From contig JAKIVX010000014.1 in assembly GCA_022750335.1 (NCBI GenBank), forward strand, positions 1 to 43,750: DNA of 43,750 bases, in the 5' to 3' direction. The translations under genes and the position numbers were made by a program. This DNA is from Thermoplasmata archaeon. Its GTDB lineage: Archaea; Thermoplasmatota; Thermoplasmata; Lutacidiplasmatales; UBA184. Positions 7,725-15,904 of the stretch are shown piece by piece; the first letter of the stretch is position 1; each line of letters starts with the position of its first letter. The notes below the pieces were generated by a model. The model made no database searches, was not told the DNA's origin, and was given only the letters and a program-made list of their open reading frames with translations.

Positions 7725-8879
7725 GTGCTCCCGACCTGGACCGTCGTCGTCCTACTCGTCGCCTCCGTCGGGGTCCTGGTCTATCAGGGACTGGCCATCC
7801 TGTACGCCTACCAGATGCCCACCCTCGCCCCGGCCGCCGCGAGTCTGGGGGCGTCGTCTCGCGTCAGTGTCATCATCGCCGCTCGGAACGAGGTCGACGA
7901 TCTCGCCGGGACGCTCGACACCCTGCGCGTCCAGGATTATTCGAATCTTGAGGTCGTGGTCGTCGACGGGGGGTCGACAGACGGTACGCAGGGCGTGATC
8001 GACGCGCGAGCCCCTCGGGTACGAAGGATCGACGAGCCTCCGCTCCCCGACCGATGGGTCGGAAAGAACTGGGCTTGCTGGGCCGGTGCGAAGGCGACCC
8101 AGGGCGACTGGCTGCTCTTCCTGGACGCGGATGTGCGCCTGCATCCGGCCGCGGTACGGACGGTCGTGGCGTGGGCGGAGTCGGAGCAGGCGGACCTGGC
8201 CACTATCAGCCCCCGGGTCGAGATGAAGGGGTTCTGGGAACGGCTCGTGATCCCGTTCTGGACGCAGATGGTGCTCACGTATTTCCGCGCGCCGCGCGTG
8301 AATCGCCCGGATTCCTCCGCGGCGATGGCGAACGGACAGTTCCTGATGATCCGCCGGACCGTGTATGAGCAGATCGGAGGGCACGAGGCCGTGCGCTCCT
8401 ACGTCCTCGAGGATGTCGAGCTCGCGCGCCGGGTCCGGGCGGCGGGGCTCAAGTTGCGGATCGCCCACGCGGTCGACCTCGCCGTGACGCGCATGTACCG
8501 GGACCCGGACGAGATGTTCGAGGGGTTACTCAAGAACGTCCACGGGACCGAATTCTCGGCGGGTCGGCTCGTCGGATTCTGGTTCGGACTCGTCGGACTG
8601 TTCCTGCTACCGCTCGCGCTGCTCCCGCTCGGGCTCTGGGCCCAGAGTTGGCCCCTCATCGGCATGGGGGCGTTCCTCTGGGTCGCGCTGTTCGGCAAGC
8701 ACGTGGGGTTCGCCCGAGCCTTGGGAGCTCCGGCCGTCTACGGGTTGCTCTACCCCGCCGCGGTGGTCTACTACCTGAGACTTGTCTCAGTCTCGCTCGC
8801 TCGCGGCCTCCGAGGTCGTCCCGTGAACTGGAAGGGTCGGACGTACCCCCTGCTCGAGCCGTCGGGCCCGAATCGCTAA
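7725..8879 (+). CDS. Membrane-anchored GT2 glycosyltransferase
   Basis: This is a family 2 glycosyltransferase likely working on a lipid or carotenoid-type acceptor at the membrane. From the GTG at 7725 it has 384 residues: an N-terminal TM helix (5-27), a GT-A domain starting VSVIIAARNE (48-56), VVVDGGSTDGT (78-88), DAD (134-136), the acceptor-side LED (228-230), then two or three C-terminal TM helices (about 285-355) and the ending VNWKGRTY (367-374). The layout resembles CrtQ/HpnB-type enzymes, but substrate cannot be told. An in-frame ATG at 7701 falls inside the promoter box, so the later GTG is preferred. The stop codon overlaps the probable promoter of the next gene. Confidence 0.85.
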   Translation: MLPTWTVVVLLVASVGVLVYQGLAILYAYQMPTLAPAAASLGASSRVSVIIAARNEVDDLAGTLDTLRVQDYSNLEVVVVDGGSTDGTQGVIDARAPRVRRIDEPPLPDRWVGKNWACWAGAKATQGDWLLFLDADVRLHPAAVRTVVAWAESEQADLATISPRVEMKGFWERLVIPFWTQMVLTYFRAPRVNRPDSSAAMANGQFLMIRRTVYEQIGGHEAVRSYVLEDVELARRVRAAGLKLRIAHAVDLAVTRMYRDPDEMFEGLLKNVHGTEFSAGRLVGFWFGLVGLFLLPLALLPLGLWAQSWPLIGMGAFLWVALFGKHVGFARALGAPAVYGLLYPAAVVYYLRLVSVSLARGLRGRPVNWKGRTYPLLEPSGPNR

Positions 8880-8883
8880 GAGG
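8874..8883 (+). promoter_or_regulatory. Candidate TATA box for the aldehyde dehydrogenase, overlapping the preceding stop codon
   Basis: CGCTAAGAGG includes the TAA stop of the glycosyltransferase (8877-8879). Its centre is about 28 nt before the ATG at 8906. The match to a TATA consensus is modest. Confidence 0.35.
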
Positions 8884-8905
8884 GCGGTCGGGCTGAAACG
8901 CCGCG

Positions 8906-10384
8906 ATGGCGACCACGCTCGAAACCGCGTACGACCTCTTCATCGGCGGAAAGGACCAGCCGGGGTCGACGGGCGAGCAGCGGATCCTCCTCGACCCGGC
9001 GACCAATGAACCGCTGGCCCGGGCGGCCCTGGGCTCCCGGGACGACGCCCACGCCGCGATGGAAGTAGCGGATCGCGCGTTCCGCGAATCGAACTGGGCC
9101 ACGGAAGATGGGGCCCGACGGGGCCGCGCGCTCTGGAAGCTCGCAACCCTACTCGAGGCGAACGCCGATGCCTTCGCGCGGCTGGAGACGCTCAATCAGG
9201 GCAAACCGCTCCGGGAAGCGCGCGGAGACATCGGGTACGTCGTCCGGACCATCGAGTATTTTGCCGGACTGGCGGACAAGGTCGAGGGGGAAACGATCCC
9301 GGTCCCCGGTACCCGCTTCGACTACACGATCCGGGAGCCGCTCGGGGTCACGGTCCACATCGCCCCCTGGAACTACCCGCTCGTCCTCGCGATGCGCTCG
9401 GTCGTGCCGGCCCTCGCGGCCGGTAATGCGGTCGTGCTGAAGCCGGCGAGCCTCACGCCACTCACCGCGGTCGCACTGGCCCGGCTCGCGAAGGAAGCGG
9501 GGATCCCCGACGGGATCCTGAACGTCGTCCTCGGGAACGGAGCCGAGGTCGGCGAGGCGCTCGTCCAGGATGCCCACTGCCGTTCCGTCACCTTCACTGG
9601 GAGCGGCGAGGTCGGCAGCCGACTCGCGCTCCTCGCCGCGAGCCGACTCGTTCCGACCACCCTCGAGCTCGGCGGGAAAGGTCCGGTGCTGGTCCTTCCC
9701 GACGCGGACGTCGACCGGGCCGCGAAAGCGATCGGCTACGGGATCTTCGGGAACGCGGGCCAGATGTGCTGGGCCGCTTCCCGCCTGCTTGTCCACGAGA
9801 GCCTGCGCGAGCCGCTCGTCGAAAGAGTGCGAGCGATCGCCGACCGGCTGAAACTCGGTCCGGGGATCCAGGACGGCGTCGAGATGGGGCCGCTCGTGTC
9901 GAAGGAGCAGGCCGAGCACGTCCTCGACTACATCGAGGTCGCTCGTGCGGACGGAGGGAAGGTCGTGGCAGGTGGGAGCCGGGCGACCGAGGACGCGCTC
10001 CGGGCCGGCAACTTCGTTCGACCGACCGTCCTCGTCGACGTGCCGGCGACCTCCCGGGTGGTGCGCGAGGAGATCTTCGGGCCGGTCCTCGTCGTGACCT
10101 CGTTCCGTGACGTCGACGAGGCGGTCCGCCTCGCGAACGACACCTCCTTCGGGCTGCTCTCCGCGGTCTGGACGCGGGACCTCGGCGCGGCCCACTCAGT
10201 CGCCCGACGCCTTGAGTCCGGGATGGTGATGATCAACGAATCACCCATGACGTTCCCCCAGACCCCGTTCGCGGGAGTGAAGTCGAGCGGCCTCGGGTAC
10301 GAGCAGGGACTGCGCGCGCTCGAACCGTTCACGCGTCGCAAGAACGTCCTCGTCCAGCTCGGCGGCGGGAAGCGCCCCGCGTAG
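8906..10384 (+). CDS. NAD(P)-dependent aldehyde dehydrogenase
   Basis: This is a soluble ALDH-superfamily enzyme oxidising an aldehyde to the carboxylate with NAD(P). The 492 residues are the normal length. Conserved positions are present: oxyanion Asn156 in APWNYPL, Lys179 in VVLKPAS, the FTGSGEVG cofactor loop (230-237), general-base Glu254 in LELGGKGP, and nucleophile Cys288 in GNAGQMCWAASR, plus EEIFGPVL near residue 390. It resembles the betaine-aldehyde / gamma-aminobutyraldehyde / succinate-semialdehyde group, but substrate assignment from sequence is not safe. It lies 26 nt after the glycosyltransferase in the same direction; a functional link is not evident. Confidence 0.93.
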   Translation: MATTLETAYDLFIGGKDQPGSTGEQRILLDPATNEPLARAALGSRDDAHAAMEVADRAFRESNWATEDGARRGRALWKLATLLEANADAFARLETLNQGKPLREARGDIGYVVRTIEYFAGLADKVEGETIPVPGTRFDYTIREPLGVTVHIAPWNYPLVLAMRSVVPALAAGNAVVLKPASLTPLTAVALARLAKEAGIPDGILNVVLGNGAEVGEALVQDAHCRSVTFTGSGEVGSRLALLAASRLVPTTLELGGKGPVLVLPDADVDRAAKAIGYGIFGNAGQMCWAASRLLVHESLREPLVERVRAIADRLKLGPGIQDGVEMGPLVSKEQAEHVLDYIEVARADGGKVVAGGSRATEDALRAGNFVRPTVLVDVPATSRVVREEIFGPVLVVTSFRDVDEAVRLANDTSFGLLSAVWTRDLGAAHSVARRLESGMVMINESPMTFPQTPFAGVKSSGLGYEQGLRALEPFTRRKNVLVQLGGGKRPA

Positions 10385-10414
10385 ATCGTCCGGGGCGTCG
10401 CGGTTCGTACGGAA

Positions 10415-10424
10415 CCTGAAAAAG
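10415..10424 (+). promoter_or_regulatory. TATA-like box for the zinc-ribbon membrane protein
   Basis: CCTGAAAAAG is centred about 26 nt before the GTG at 10446, which supports that start. Confidence 0.45.
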
Positions 10425-10445
10425 GGCGGTCGGGGCTCTCCCGGC

Positions 10446-11075
10446 GTGCTTCCCCCCGCTCCCGCATCTCCAGACTCCACGTGGGGCGTCTGCAGCTTCT
10501 GTGCCGTCGCGGTCGCCCCGGGCGCGACCGCGTGCGGGATCTGTGGGGCGGAGGAAGTGATCCGGGCCTCCGAGATCCGGCGGGTCTCCCGACGCCAGCG
10601 GCGCCGCCTCCGCGCCACGAACGTCTTCCGGAGCTTCATCGTCATCGTGGTCGTCCTGGGGCTGAGCTACACGATGATCTCGCTCGTGCTCCAGGGGCAA
10701 CCCAACGTCCCCGACCCGCTGACGACCAGTGCGTACTACACGATCACGCCGGGAAACTACACGATGATCAGCGGGAACATCACCGGCGGCGACTTCGTCC
10801 TCGGCAACTTCAGCACGTCGGACCCCGTCGGGTTGAATCTCGAACTCTCGGTGTACAACTCGACGCAGTGGCCGCAGTTCCTCGCTGGTCTGTCGCCCGC
10901 TCCCCAGTACTCGATCGCCCCGACGACAGACGGCCACCTCGTCTTCTCGGCGCCGACGACCGACCTGTTCTACTTCGTCTTCACGAACCCGTACGCGGCT
11001 TCCACGCACCTCACCTACACGGCCCAGATCACGACCGAGTACGCGTCGAACGTCGCGGACGACGGGTTCGACTAG
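10446..11075 (+). CDS. Zinc-ribbon, single-TM protein with sequon-rich outer domain, unknown function
   Basis: The 209 residues divide into three parts. An N-terminal four-Cys zinc ribbon has C16, C19, C30 and C33 (CSFC and CGIC). A very basic stretch (RRVSRRQRRRLR, 45-56) is followed by one transmembrane helix (about 62-82), placing the ribbon in the cytoplasm by the positive-inside rule. A C-terminal outer domain (about 90-209) is Thr/Ser/Tyr-rich and looks like a beta-sandwich. The outer domain has four N-x-S/T sequons (N104, N111, N121, N138), consistent with archaeal N-glycosylation. I know no named family with this architecture. The neighbour downstream is another zinc-ribbon protein of unknown function. 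The GTG start follows from the A-rich box. Confidence 0.75.
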   Translation: MLPPAPASPDSTWGVCSFCAVAVAPGATACGICGAEEVIRASEIRRVSRRQRRRLRATNVFRSFIVIVVVLGLSYTMISLVLQGQPNVPDPLTTSAYYTITPGNYTMISGNITGGDFVLGNFSTSDPVGLNLELSVYNSTQWPQFLAGLSPAPQYSIAPTTDGHLVFSAPTTDLFYFVFTNPYAASTHLTYTAQITTEYASNVADDGFD

Positions 11076-11152
11076 ACCCGCGTCCCCGCCGGAAGGGCGC
11101 CGGGAGAAAGACCTAAAGCGCCCGGTGCCGACCGGGGGTCGGATCCCCCTCC

Positions 11153-11629
11153 ATGGTGCTTCTTCAAAGCGGCGAAACCCCCCTCAAATCGGGGTCGGCG
11201 GTCGTCCAGACCCAAGCGGGCCCGCGCCCGGGCATCTTCACCGTCACCAACATGGCGCTTGTCCTCGAGACCACCGGGGCCCCTCCGCCCCCGGGGGACG
11301 GGTGGGGTCCCCCGACGGCCGGGACCACCAACGAGTACCGCATTGGACTCTGGCGGGTCCGGCAGGCGCAGGCGGTCCAGGGTCCGGGCGGCGCGATCCT
11401 CCAGATCAACCTGATGAAGCGCGTTCTCATGATCCAGACCGACGACCTGCCGGCCTGGGTGGCCGTGGTCGGCGAGGCCCAGGCCCACGCTCCGGCGCCT
11501 CCGCCGGAGGTGGCCGAGCGCCGGGCGCTGAAAAAGGGAGGCGTCGCGCCGCCCCGTCGCTGCTCCTACTGCACCCAGCTGAGCCCGCCCGGGTCGATCA
11601 AGTGCGTCTCGTGCGGCGCGTCGTTCTAG
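11153..11629 (+). CDS. PH/GRAM-like protein with C-terminal zinc ribbon, unknown function
   Basis: The 158-residue soluble protein starts with a beta-rich region (about 1-110). The GIFTVTNMALVLE stretch (27-39) and the later LQINLMKRVLMIQ resemble the strands of GRAM or bacterial PH-like domains; this is a weak structural guess. A Pro/Ala linker (111-134) leads to a C-terminal zinc ribbon with C137, C140, C151 and C154 (CSYC, CVSC), a few residues from the end. The ATG lies about 38 nt from a CCTAAAGCG box, so a short leader is likely. It follows the zinc-ribbon membrane protein by 77 nt and converges on kptA, with 18 nt between stop codons. Confidence 0.65.
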   Translation: MVLLQSGETPLKSGSAVVQTQAGPRPGIFTVTNMALVLETTGAPPPPGDGWGPPTAGTTNEYRIGLWRVRQAQAVQGPGGAILQINLMKRVLMIQTDDLPAWVAVVGEAQAHAPAPPPEVAERRALKKGGVAPPRRCSYCTQLSPPGSIKCVSCGASF

Positions 11630-11647
11630 CGCAACCACGCGGCGCGA

Positions 11648-12313
11648 CTATGGGAGAGGGTCGGTCGCCGGACCCTCGACCAGCTCGAGGCGCGAAAGGT
11701 ACTCGGCGGGAACCTGGTCGACGAGGAAGACGGTCTTGCCCGCGCGCATGATGACGAGTCCGGCGTCGCGCGCCTTGCGGGTGTCGACCTCGAGGATGAC
11801 GGGTACGGGGGTCCGGACCTGACCCGCCGCCCGGGCATCCTCGGCGGTCTTGGAGAGGTGGACCCGTTTTCGGTCGGAGGGCTTCAACCCGACCTCGAGG
11901 ACGATTGCCGCCTCGTCTGGTGTCACGGGGAAGTAGAGGTGCTCCGGGATGTTCTCGGTCGGAAGGTCGAGTTCGACCTCGACCGTGTGACCGTACGTCG
12001 CGCGGACCCGATCCTCCCGCACCTCGTAGCGGCCCTTCGCGTCGGTCTCCGCGATCGCGACCAGATGCTGGACGCGGAGCCAGTGGTAGGCCGGGTGGCG
12101 CTGGGAGATCGCGCGTACGATGGCGGGCAAGGAGACCCAGCCCTGCGGCTCCATCGTGAGCCCGTACCGATCGGGGAAGTGACGCAAAATTCCGGTGAGG
12201 ACCCGACCCAGGTGGTCGAGTTCCCGGTCGTTCATCAGGAAGCGACAGGGTTGGCCGCAGACGGGGCACACCTCGGCCCGGAAGTACCCGTGCTGGGCGC
12301 ACTCCTTCAGCAT
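11648..12313 (-). CDS. kptA: RNA 2'-phosphotransferase KptA (Tpt1 family) with zinc-binding N terminus
   Basis: The enzyme moves a 2'-phosphate from RNA to NAD. It has 221 residues. The N terminus carries likely zinc ligands (C5, H8, C16, C19), as in other archaeal members. The Tpt1 core follows: LGRVLTGILRHFP with the Arg44-His45 pair, GLTMEPQGWVSL (51-62), VRATYGHT with Arg104, and RKRVHLSKT (148-156). The segment matching the LYHGT motif of bacterial and eukaryotic enzymes reads LYFPVT (126-131). It begins 15 nt after the rpoL stop, so the two are probably one transcript. The ATG at 12313 is the first usable start; the frame runs on upstream through rpoL only as a shadow. Confidence 0.88.
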   Translation of the reverse strand: MLKECAQHGYFRAEVCPVCGQPCRFLMNDRELDHLGRVLTGILRHFPDRYGLTMEPQGWVSLPAIVRAISQRHPAYHWLRVQHLVAIAETDAKGRYEVREDRVRATYGHTVEVELDLPTENIPEHLYFPVTPDEAAIVLEVGLKPSDRKRVHLSKTAEDARAAGQVRTPVPVILEVDTRKARDAGLVIMRAGKTVFLVDQVPAEYLSRLELVEGPATDPLP

Positions 12314-12327
12314 CGCGTCGGCCGCCT

Positions 12328-12615
12328 CTACGCCTTGACCTTGTCGGCCTTCTTTTCGAAGTCGGTGAGCAGGTCCCCGTACAGGTCCGCGAGGTCCTTC
12401 AGGACGCGCTTCAGGACCTGTTGCGGTTTCTCGCCCTTGGTGCGGATGTAGAGCGTCGGGCGGTCCAGGTACGGGTGGCCGAGATAGTAGCGAGCCTCCA
12501 GGACCTTCTCTTCCTTCTGGAGCGACTCGACGAGCGGGATGAGCAGGGTCTCCTCTCCCTTCGGGAACTCGACGCGGATGACGTCGTGCTCCTTCTCGAC
12601 GACTCGGATCTCCAT
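12328..12615 (-). CDS. rpoL: DNA-directed RNA polymerase subunit L (Rpb11-like)
   Basis: This is a small subunit of the archaeal RNA polymerase assembly platform that dimerises with RpoD (the alpha-like pair). It has 95 residues, the usual family length. It shows the family start MEIRVVEKEHDVIRVEF, the central HPYLDRPTLYIRTKG segment (about 47-61) and the long C-terminal helix that packs against RpoD. The usual Asn/Cys-rich HTLxNxL turn is diverged (EETLLIPLVESL). The divergent neighbour is purD, with 137 nt between starts. A CTTAAG element lies about 37 nt upstream of the ATG. kptA follows in the same direction 15 nt later. Confidence 0.9.
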   Translation of the reverse strand: MEIRVVEKEHDVIRVEFPKGEETLLIPLVESLQKEEKVLEARYYLGHPYLDRPTLYIRTKGEKPQQVLKRVLKDLADLYGDLLTDFEKKADKVKA

Positions 12616-12720
12616 CGGTGCCTCGAGAGCCGGCCCACCAACGGTCGGTTCTTAAGCATGGCGCAACTCCTGGTCGGGGCGAGTCCGTCTCCGAGGGCAG
12701 AACCGCACGCCGCGCGACGC

Positions 12721-12729
12721 CCATATACC
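12721..12729 (+). promoter_or_regulatory. TATA box for purD
   Basis: CCATATACC is centred about 28 nt before the ATG at 12753. It supports that start against the longer open frame beginning further upstream. Confidence 0.65.
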
Positions 12730-12752
12730 CGCTCCCGCCTCCCCTCGCCGCC

Positions 12753-14162
12753 ATGCGGTTCCTGGTGGTCGGGGGGGACGCCCGGACGCACGCCATCGCG
12801 GCCACGCTCCGCCGGTCCGAGGCGGAGGTCTTCGTCGTCAGTTCCAACACGAACCCGGGCCTCGAACGTTTGGCCAAAGCCTCCGCCCGGCTCGACCCTA
12901 CCGACGCCCCCAAGGTTGCGGAGTTCGCGCTCTCCCAGCGGGTCGAGGCCGCGATCATCGGTCCCGAGGCACCCCTCGCGGCCGGCGTCGCAGACGCCCT
13001 CCGGGCGGTGAAGATCCCCACCGTCGGGCCAGGGCAGGCGGCGGCGCAGATCGAGTCGTCGAAGTGGTTCTGCCGGGAGTTGTTGCGGAAGCACGGGGTG
13101 GGAGGCCAGCCGAAGTTCACCGTCCCGGCCTCGGTGGAGGAAGTGGACCGGGCCATTGCGGATTTTGACGGCGCGCCGTTCGTCGTCAAGCCGAGCGGGC
13201 TCACCGCGGGCAAGGGTGTCTGGGTCCAGGGGTCCGACTTCGGTGAGGCGAAGGAGGGCGCGGTCTACGCCAAATCGCTCCTCCTCCAGGGCGGCGCGGT
13301 CCTCCTTGAGGAGAAGCTCGAAGGCGAGGAGTTCAGCCTGATGGCGTTCGTCACCGATTCGGGCGTCTATCCCATGCCCGCGGTCCAGGACTTCAAGCGT
13401 GCCCTCGAAGGGAACCAGGGCGGGAACACCGGCGGCATGGGCTCCTACTCCCAGCGCGATCACCTCCTGCCCTTCCTCTCCCCGGCCGACCGGGACCGCG
13501 CGCTCGCCACCATCGAGAAGACGGCGGCGGCCCTCCGCGCCGAGGGTCTCTCCTACCGCGGGATCCTGTACGGCGGGTTCATGCTCACCGCCCAGGGGCC
13601 GCTCCTGATCGAGTACAACGCTCGGTTCGGGGACCCCGAAGGGATCAACGTCCTCACGCTCTACGAGGAGGGGGATTTTGCCGAACTCCTCTTCGGCGTG
13701 GCGACGGGCCGCGTCGACCCCAACCTGGTGCGTTTCCGCCGTCGGGCTACGGTCGTGAAGTACGTCGTGCCGCCGGGTTACGGGGACCGGCCGCAGGCCG
13801 GGGGGATTCTCGAACTCGACCCGATGGCGATCGAGACAGACGGCGCGCATGTGTTCTACGGAAACGTCCAGGAAGTCGGACCGGCCGCCGTCAAGCTCTC
13901 GCACTCGCGGGGGGTCGCGATTGCCGGCGAGGCCAGCGCGATCCACGAGGCCAGCGCGCGCGTCGAGGCGGCCCTCAAGTCCATCAAGGGCAACTACTAC
14001 GTCCGCCACGACATCGGCACGAAGGAGGACCTCGCTCGCCGGACCGAGCACATGCGGGCGATCCTGTCGCCCGGAGCGAAACCTTCCCCCATCCCACTCA
14101 GCGTAGCGGCTCCGGCGGCGGCCCCGTCCAGCGCCGCGTCGGCCGACGAGTTGATCGGCTGA
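12753..14162 (+). CDS. purD: Phosphoribosylamine-glycine ligase (GAR synthetase)
   Basis: PurD catalyses the second step of purine synthesis, joining glycine to phosphoribosylamine with ATP. The 469-residue protein has the N-terminal Rossmann-like start MRFLVVGGDARTHAIA, the GPEAPLAAGVADAL segment, the ATP-grasp region with VVKPSGLTAGKGVWV and LLEEKLEGEEFSL, the active-site stretch GGNTGGMGSYS, and the metal-binding IEYNARFGDPEG. The ATG is fixed by the CCATATACC box. The last 25 or so residues are an Ala/Ser/Pro tail beyond the usual end. It stands alone, with no other purine gene adjacent; the transcription gene tfs follows 47 nt later. Confidence 0.95.
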   Translation: MRFLVVGGDARTHAIAATLRRSEAEVFVVSSNTNPGLERLAKASARLDPTDAPKVAEFALSQRVEAAIIGPEAPLAAGVADALRAVKIPTVGPGQAAAQIESSKWFCRELLRKHGVGGQPKFTVPASVEEVDRAIADFDGAPFVVKPSGLTAGKGVWVQGSDFGEAKEGAVYAKSLLLQGGAVLLEEKLEGEEFSLMAFVTDSGVYPMPAVQDFKRALEGNQGGNTGGMGSYSQRDHLLPFLSPADRDRALATIEKTAAALRAEGLSYRGILYGGFMLTAQGPLLIEYNARFGDPEGINVLTLYEEGDFAELLFGVATGRVDPNLVRFRRRATVVKYVVPPGYGDRPQAGGILELDPMAIETDGAHVFYGNVQEVGPAAVKLSHSRGVAIAGEASAIHEASARVEAALKSIKGNYYVRHDIGTKEDLARRTEHMRAILSPGAKPSPIPLSVAAPAAAPSSAASADELIG

Positions 14163-14209
14163 CCGGCGAAGCGTCAAATACCGTCCCCCCGGTTCCATCC
14201 TTCCCCCCT

Positions 14210-14518
14210 ATGTTCTGCCCCAAGTGCAAGCGATTGATGCGGCCCGACCGCCCCAAGGAGGTCTGGGCCTGTTCGGCGTGCGGGACGACGGTCCCGCTCG
14301 GCAAGGGGAAGGAAGTGGGCCGCTCCACCCCGAAGGCCCGTTCCATGGAGGTGGTCGAGGTGAAGATCGCGACCCTTCCGATGGCCGAAGAGCTCTGCGA
14401 GAAGTGCGGCAACGGGCACGCGTACTACGTCCTTCGACAGACCCGGGGGTCGGACGAACCCGAGACCCGGATCTTCGAGTGCACGAAGTGCGGGTACAAG
14501 TGGCGCGAGTACCAATGA
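14210..14518 (+). CDS. tfs: Transcription factor S (TFS, TFIIS/RPB9-like)
   Basis: TFS rescues backtracked archaeal RNA polymerase by stimulating transcript cleavage. The 102 residues contain two zinc ribbons: N-terminal C3, C6, C21, C24 and C-terminal C63, C66, C91, C94. The cleavage-stimulating acidic pair is intact as Asp82-Glu83 in the RGSDEPETR tip, so this copy should be catalytically competent. A TCAAATACC box lies about 33 nt before the ATG. Its stop codon overlaps the asnS start in an ATGA junction, which implies translational coupling with the tRNA synthetase. Confidence 0.95.
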   Translation: MFCPKCKRLMRPDRPKEVWACSACGTTVPLGKGKEVGRSTPKARSMEVVEVKIATLPMAEELCEKCGNGHAYYVLRQTRGSDEPETRIFECTKCGYKWREYQ

Positions 14519-15819
14519 GCGGGGGCGCCTTTGACCCCGTCGCGCGGGTGTTCGTCCCTGAGGCCGCGGGAACGACCGTGCGGCTCCGCGGCTGGCTATC
14601 AAAATCCCGCTCGTCCGGCGGGATCCTGTTCCTCCTCCTGCGCGACCGCACCGGTTCGGTCCAGGTCACCGGAAAGCGGGACGTCCTCGGGGACGCCGCG
14701 TTCGACGCCGCCACGCATGTGCAGGTCGAGGGGGTCGTGGCCGTCGAGGGCACGGTCCACTCGGATCCCCGGGCCCCAGGTCAACGCGAGGTCCGGGCGG
14801 GGGCGATCACGGTCCTCCATGCCGGCGAACCCTTCCCGATCATGGCGGACCAGACCGAGGAGTTCCGGCTGGACAAGCGCCACCTGGTCATCCGCTCCGC
14901 GGACCACGTAGCGACGTTCCGAGTGAAGGCGGAGGTCCTCCGGGCCCTCCGGGAGTTCCTGGACCAGGAGGAGGTGCTCGAGACGACGCCCCCGATCCTA
15001 TCGGGGAACGCAGCCGAGGGCGGGGCCGAGGCGTTCCAGATCGACTACTTTGGCCGGCCCGGCTACCTCTCCCAAACAGCCCAGCTCTACCTCGAGGCCC
15101 TGCTCGTACCGAACGAGCGCGTCTACGCACTGACCCCGTCGTTCCGCGCGGAGAAGTCCCGAACCCCCCGTCACCTGACGGAGTACCAGCATCTCGAAGT
15201 CGAGCTCGCGTGGTGCGACTTGGCCGAACTCCTCGCGTTCGAGGAGCGCATGGTCGAGTACGTCTGCCACGCGGTCGGGCGCCGCCGACCGCACGAGCTC
15301 ACCCAGCTCGGGCGACCTCCCGAGGAACTGCTGGCGATCACAGCGCCGTTCCCCCGTCTCCGCTACGCGGACGCGATCGACCGATTGTCCGCGCAGGGAT
15401 TCCCGGTGCAGTGGGGCAGCGACCTCGCGACTGCCGAGGAACGCGCGCTGACGCTCGAATCCCATACCCCGATCTTCATCACGCATTTCCCTCGCGAGCT
15501 GAAGGCGTTCTACATGCTCCGGTCGGAAGACGACCCCCGGACGGTCGAGGCGGCGGACCTCCTCGCGCCCGAGGGGTACGGCGAGATGGTCGGCGGTTCG
15601 TGCCGCGAGACCGACCTCGGCCGCCTCACCGAACGCCTGAAGGAGACGGGCGCCCCCCTCGAAGAGTACGAATGGTACCTCGACCTCCGTCGCCACGGGA
15701 GCGTTCCGCACGCCGGGTTCGGGCTCGGGGTGGAGCGCATCCTGCGCTGGATGCTCCGACGCGAACACATCCGCGAGACGACCCCCTTCCCCCGGACCCC
15801 GTCGCGCCACACGCCCTGA
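14515..15819 (+). CDS. asnS: Asparaginyl-tRNA synthetase (archaeal type)
   Basis: This class II synthetase charges tRNA-Asn. The 434-residue protein has an N-terminal OB anticodon-binding fold (about 15-110), then the class II core. Discriminating AsnRS features include SRTPRHLTEYQHLEVELAW, FPRELKAFYML, and DLLAPEGYGEMVGGSCRETD, where the GEMVGGS block is typical of AsnRS rather than AspRS. Motif 3 is GFGLGVERILRWM near the C terminus. The ATG overlaps the tfs stop (ATGA). If the assignment holds, Asn-tRNA is made directly and does not need transamidation. An archaeal AspRS-like paralogue is the alternative. Confidence 0.9.
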   Translation: MSGGAFDPVARVFVPEAAGTTVRLRGWLSKSRSSGGILFLLLRDRTGSVQVTGKRDVLGDAAFDAATHVQVEGVVAVEGTVHSDPRAPGQREVRAGAITVLHAGEPFPIMADQTEEFRLDKRHLVIRSADHVATFRVKAEVLRALREFLDQEEVLETTPPILSGNAAEGGAEAFQIDYFGRPGYLSQTAQLYLEALLVPNERVYALTPSFRAEKSRTPRHLTEYQHLEVELAWCDLAELLAFEERMVEYVCHAVGRRRPHELTQLGRPPEELLAITAPFPRLRYADAIDRLSAQGFPVQWGSDLATAEERALTLESHTPIFITHFPRELKAFYMLRSEDDPRTVEAADLLAPEGYGEMVGGSCRETDLGRLTERLKETGAPLEEYEWYLDLRRHGSVPHAGFGLGVERILRWMLRREHIRETTPFPRTPSRHTP

Positions 15820-15904
15820 CCCGCTTCGGCGCGTACTGGCGAGGCAAGGTTTCAAGAATGGCGGCGCATCTCGCGCGCCACGCTCCCTCACCGGAGAATC
15901 AATC

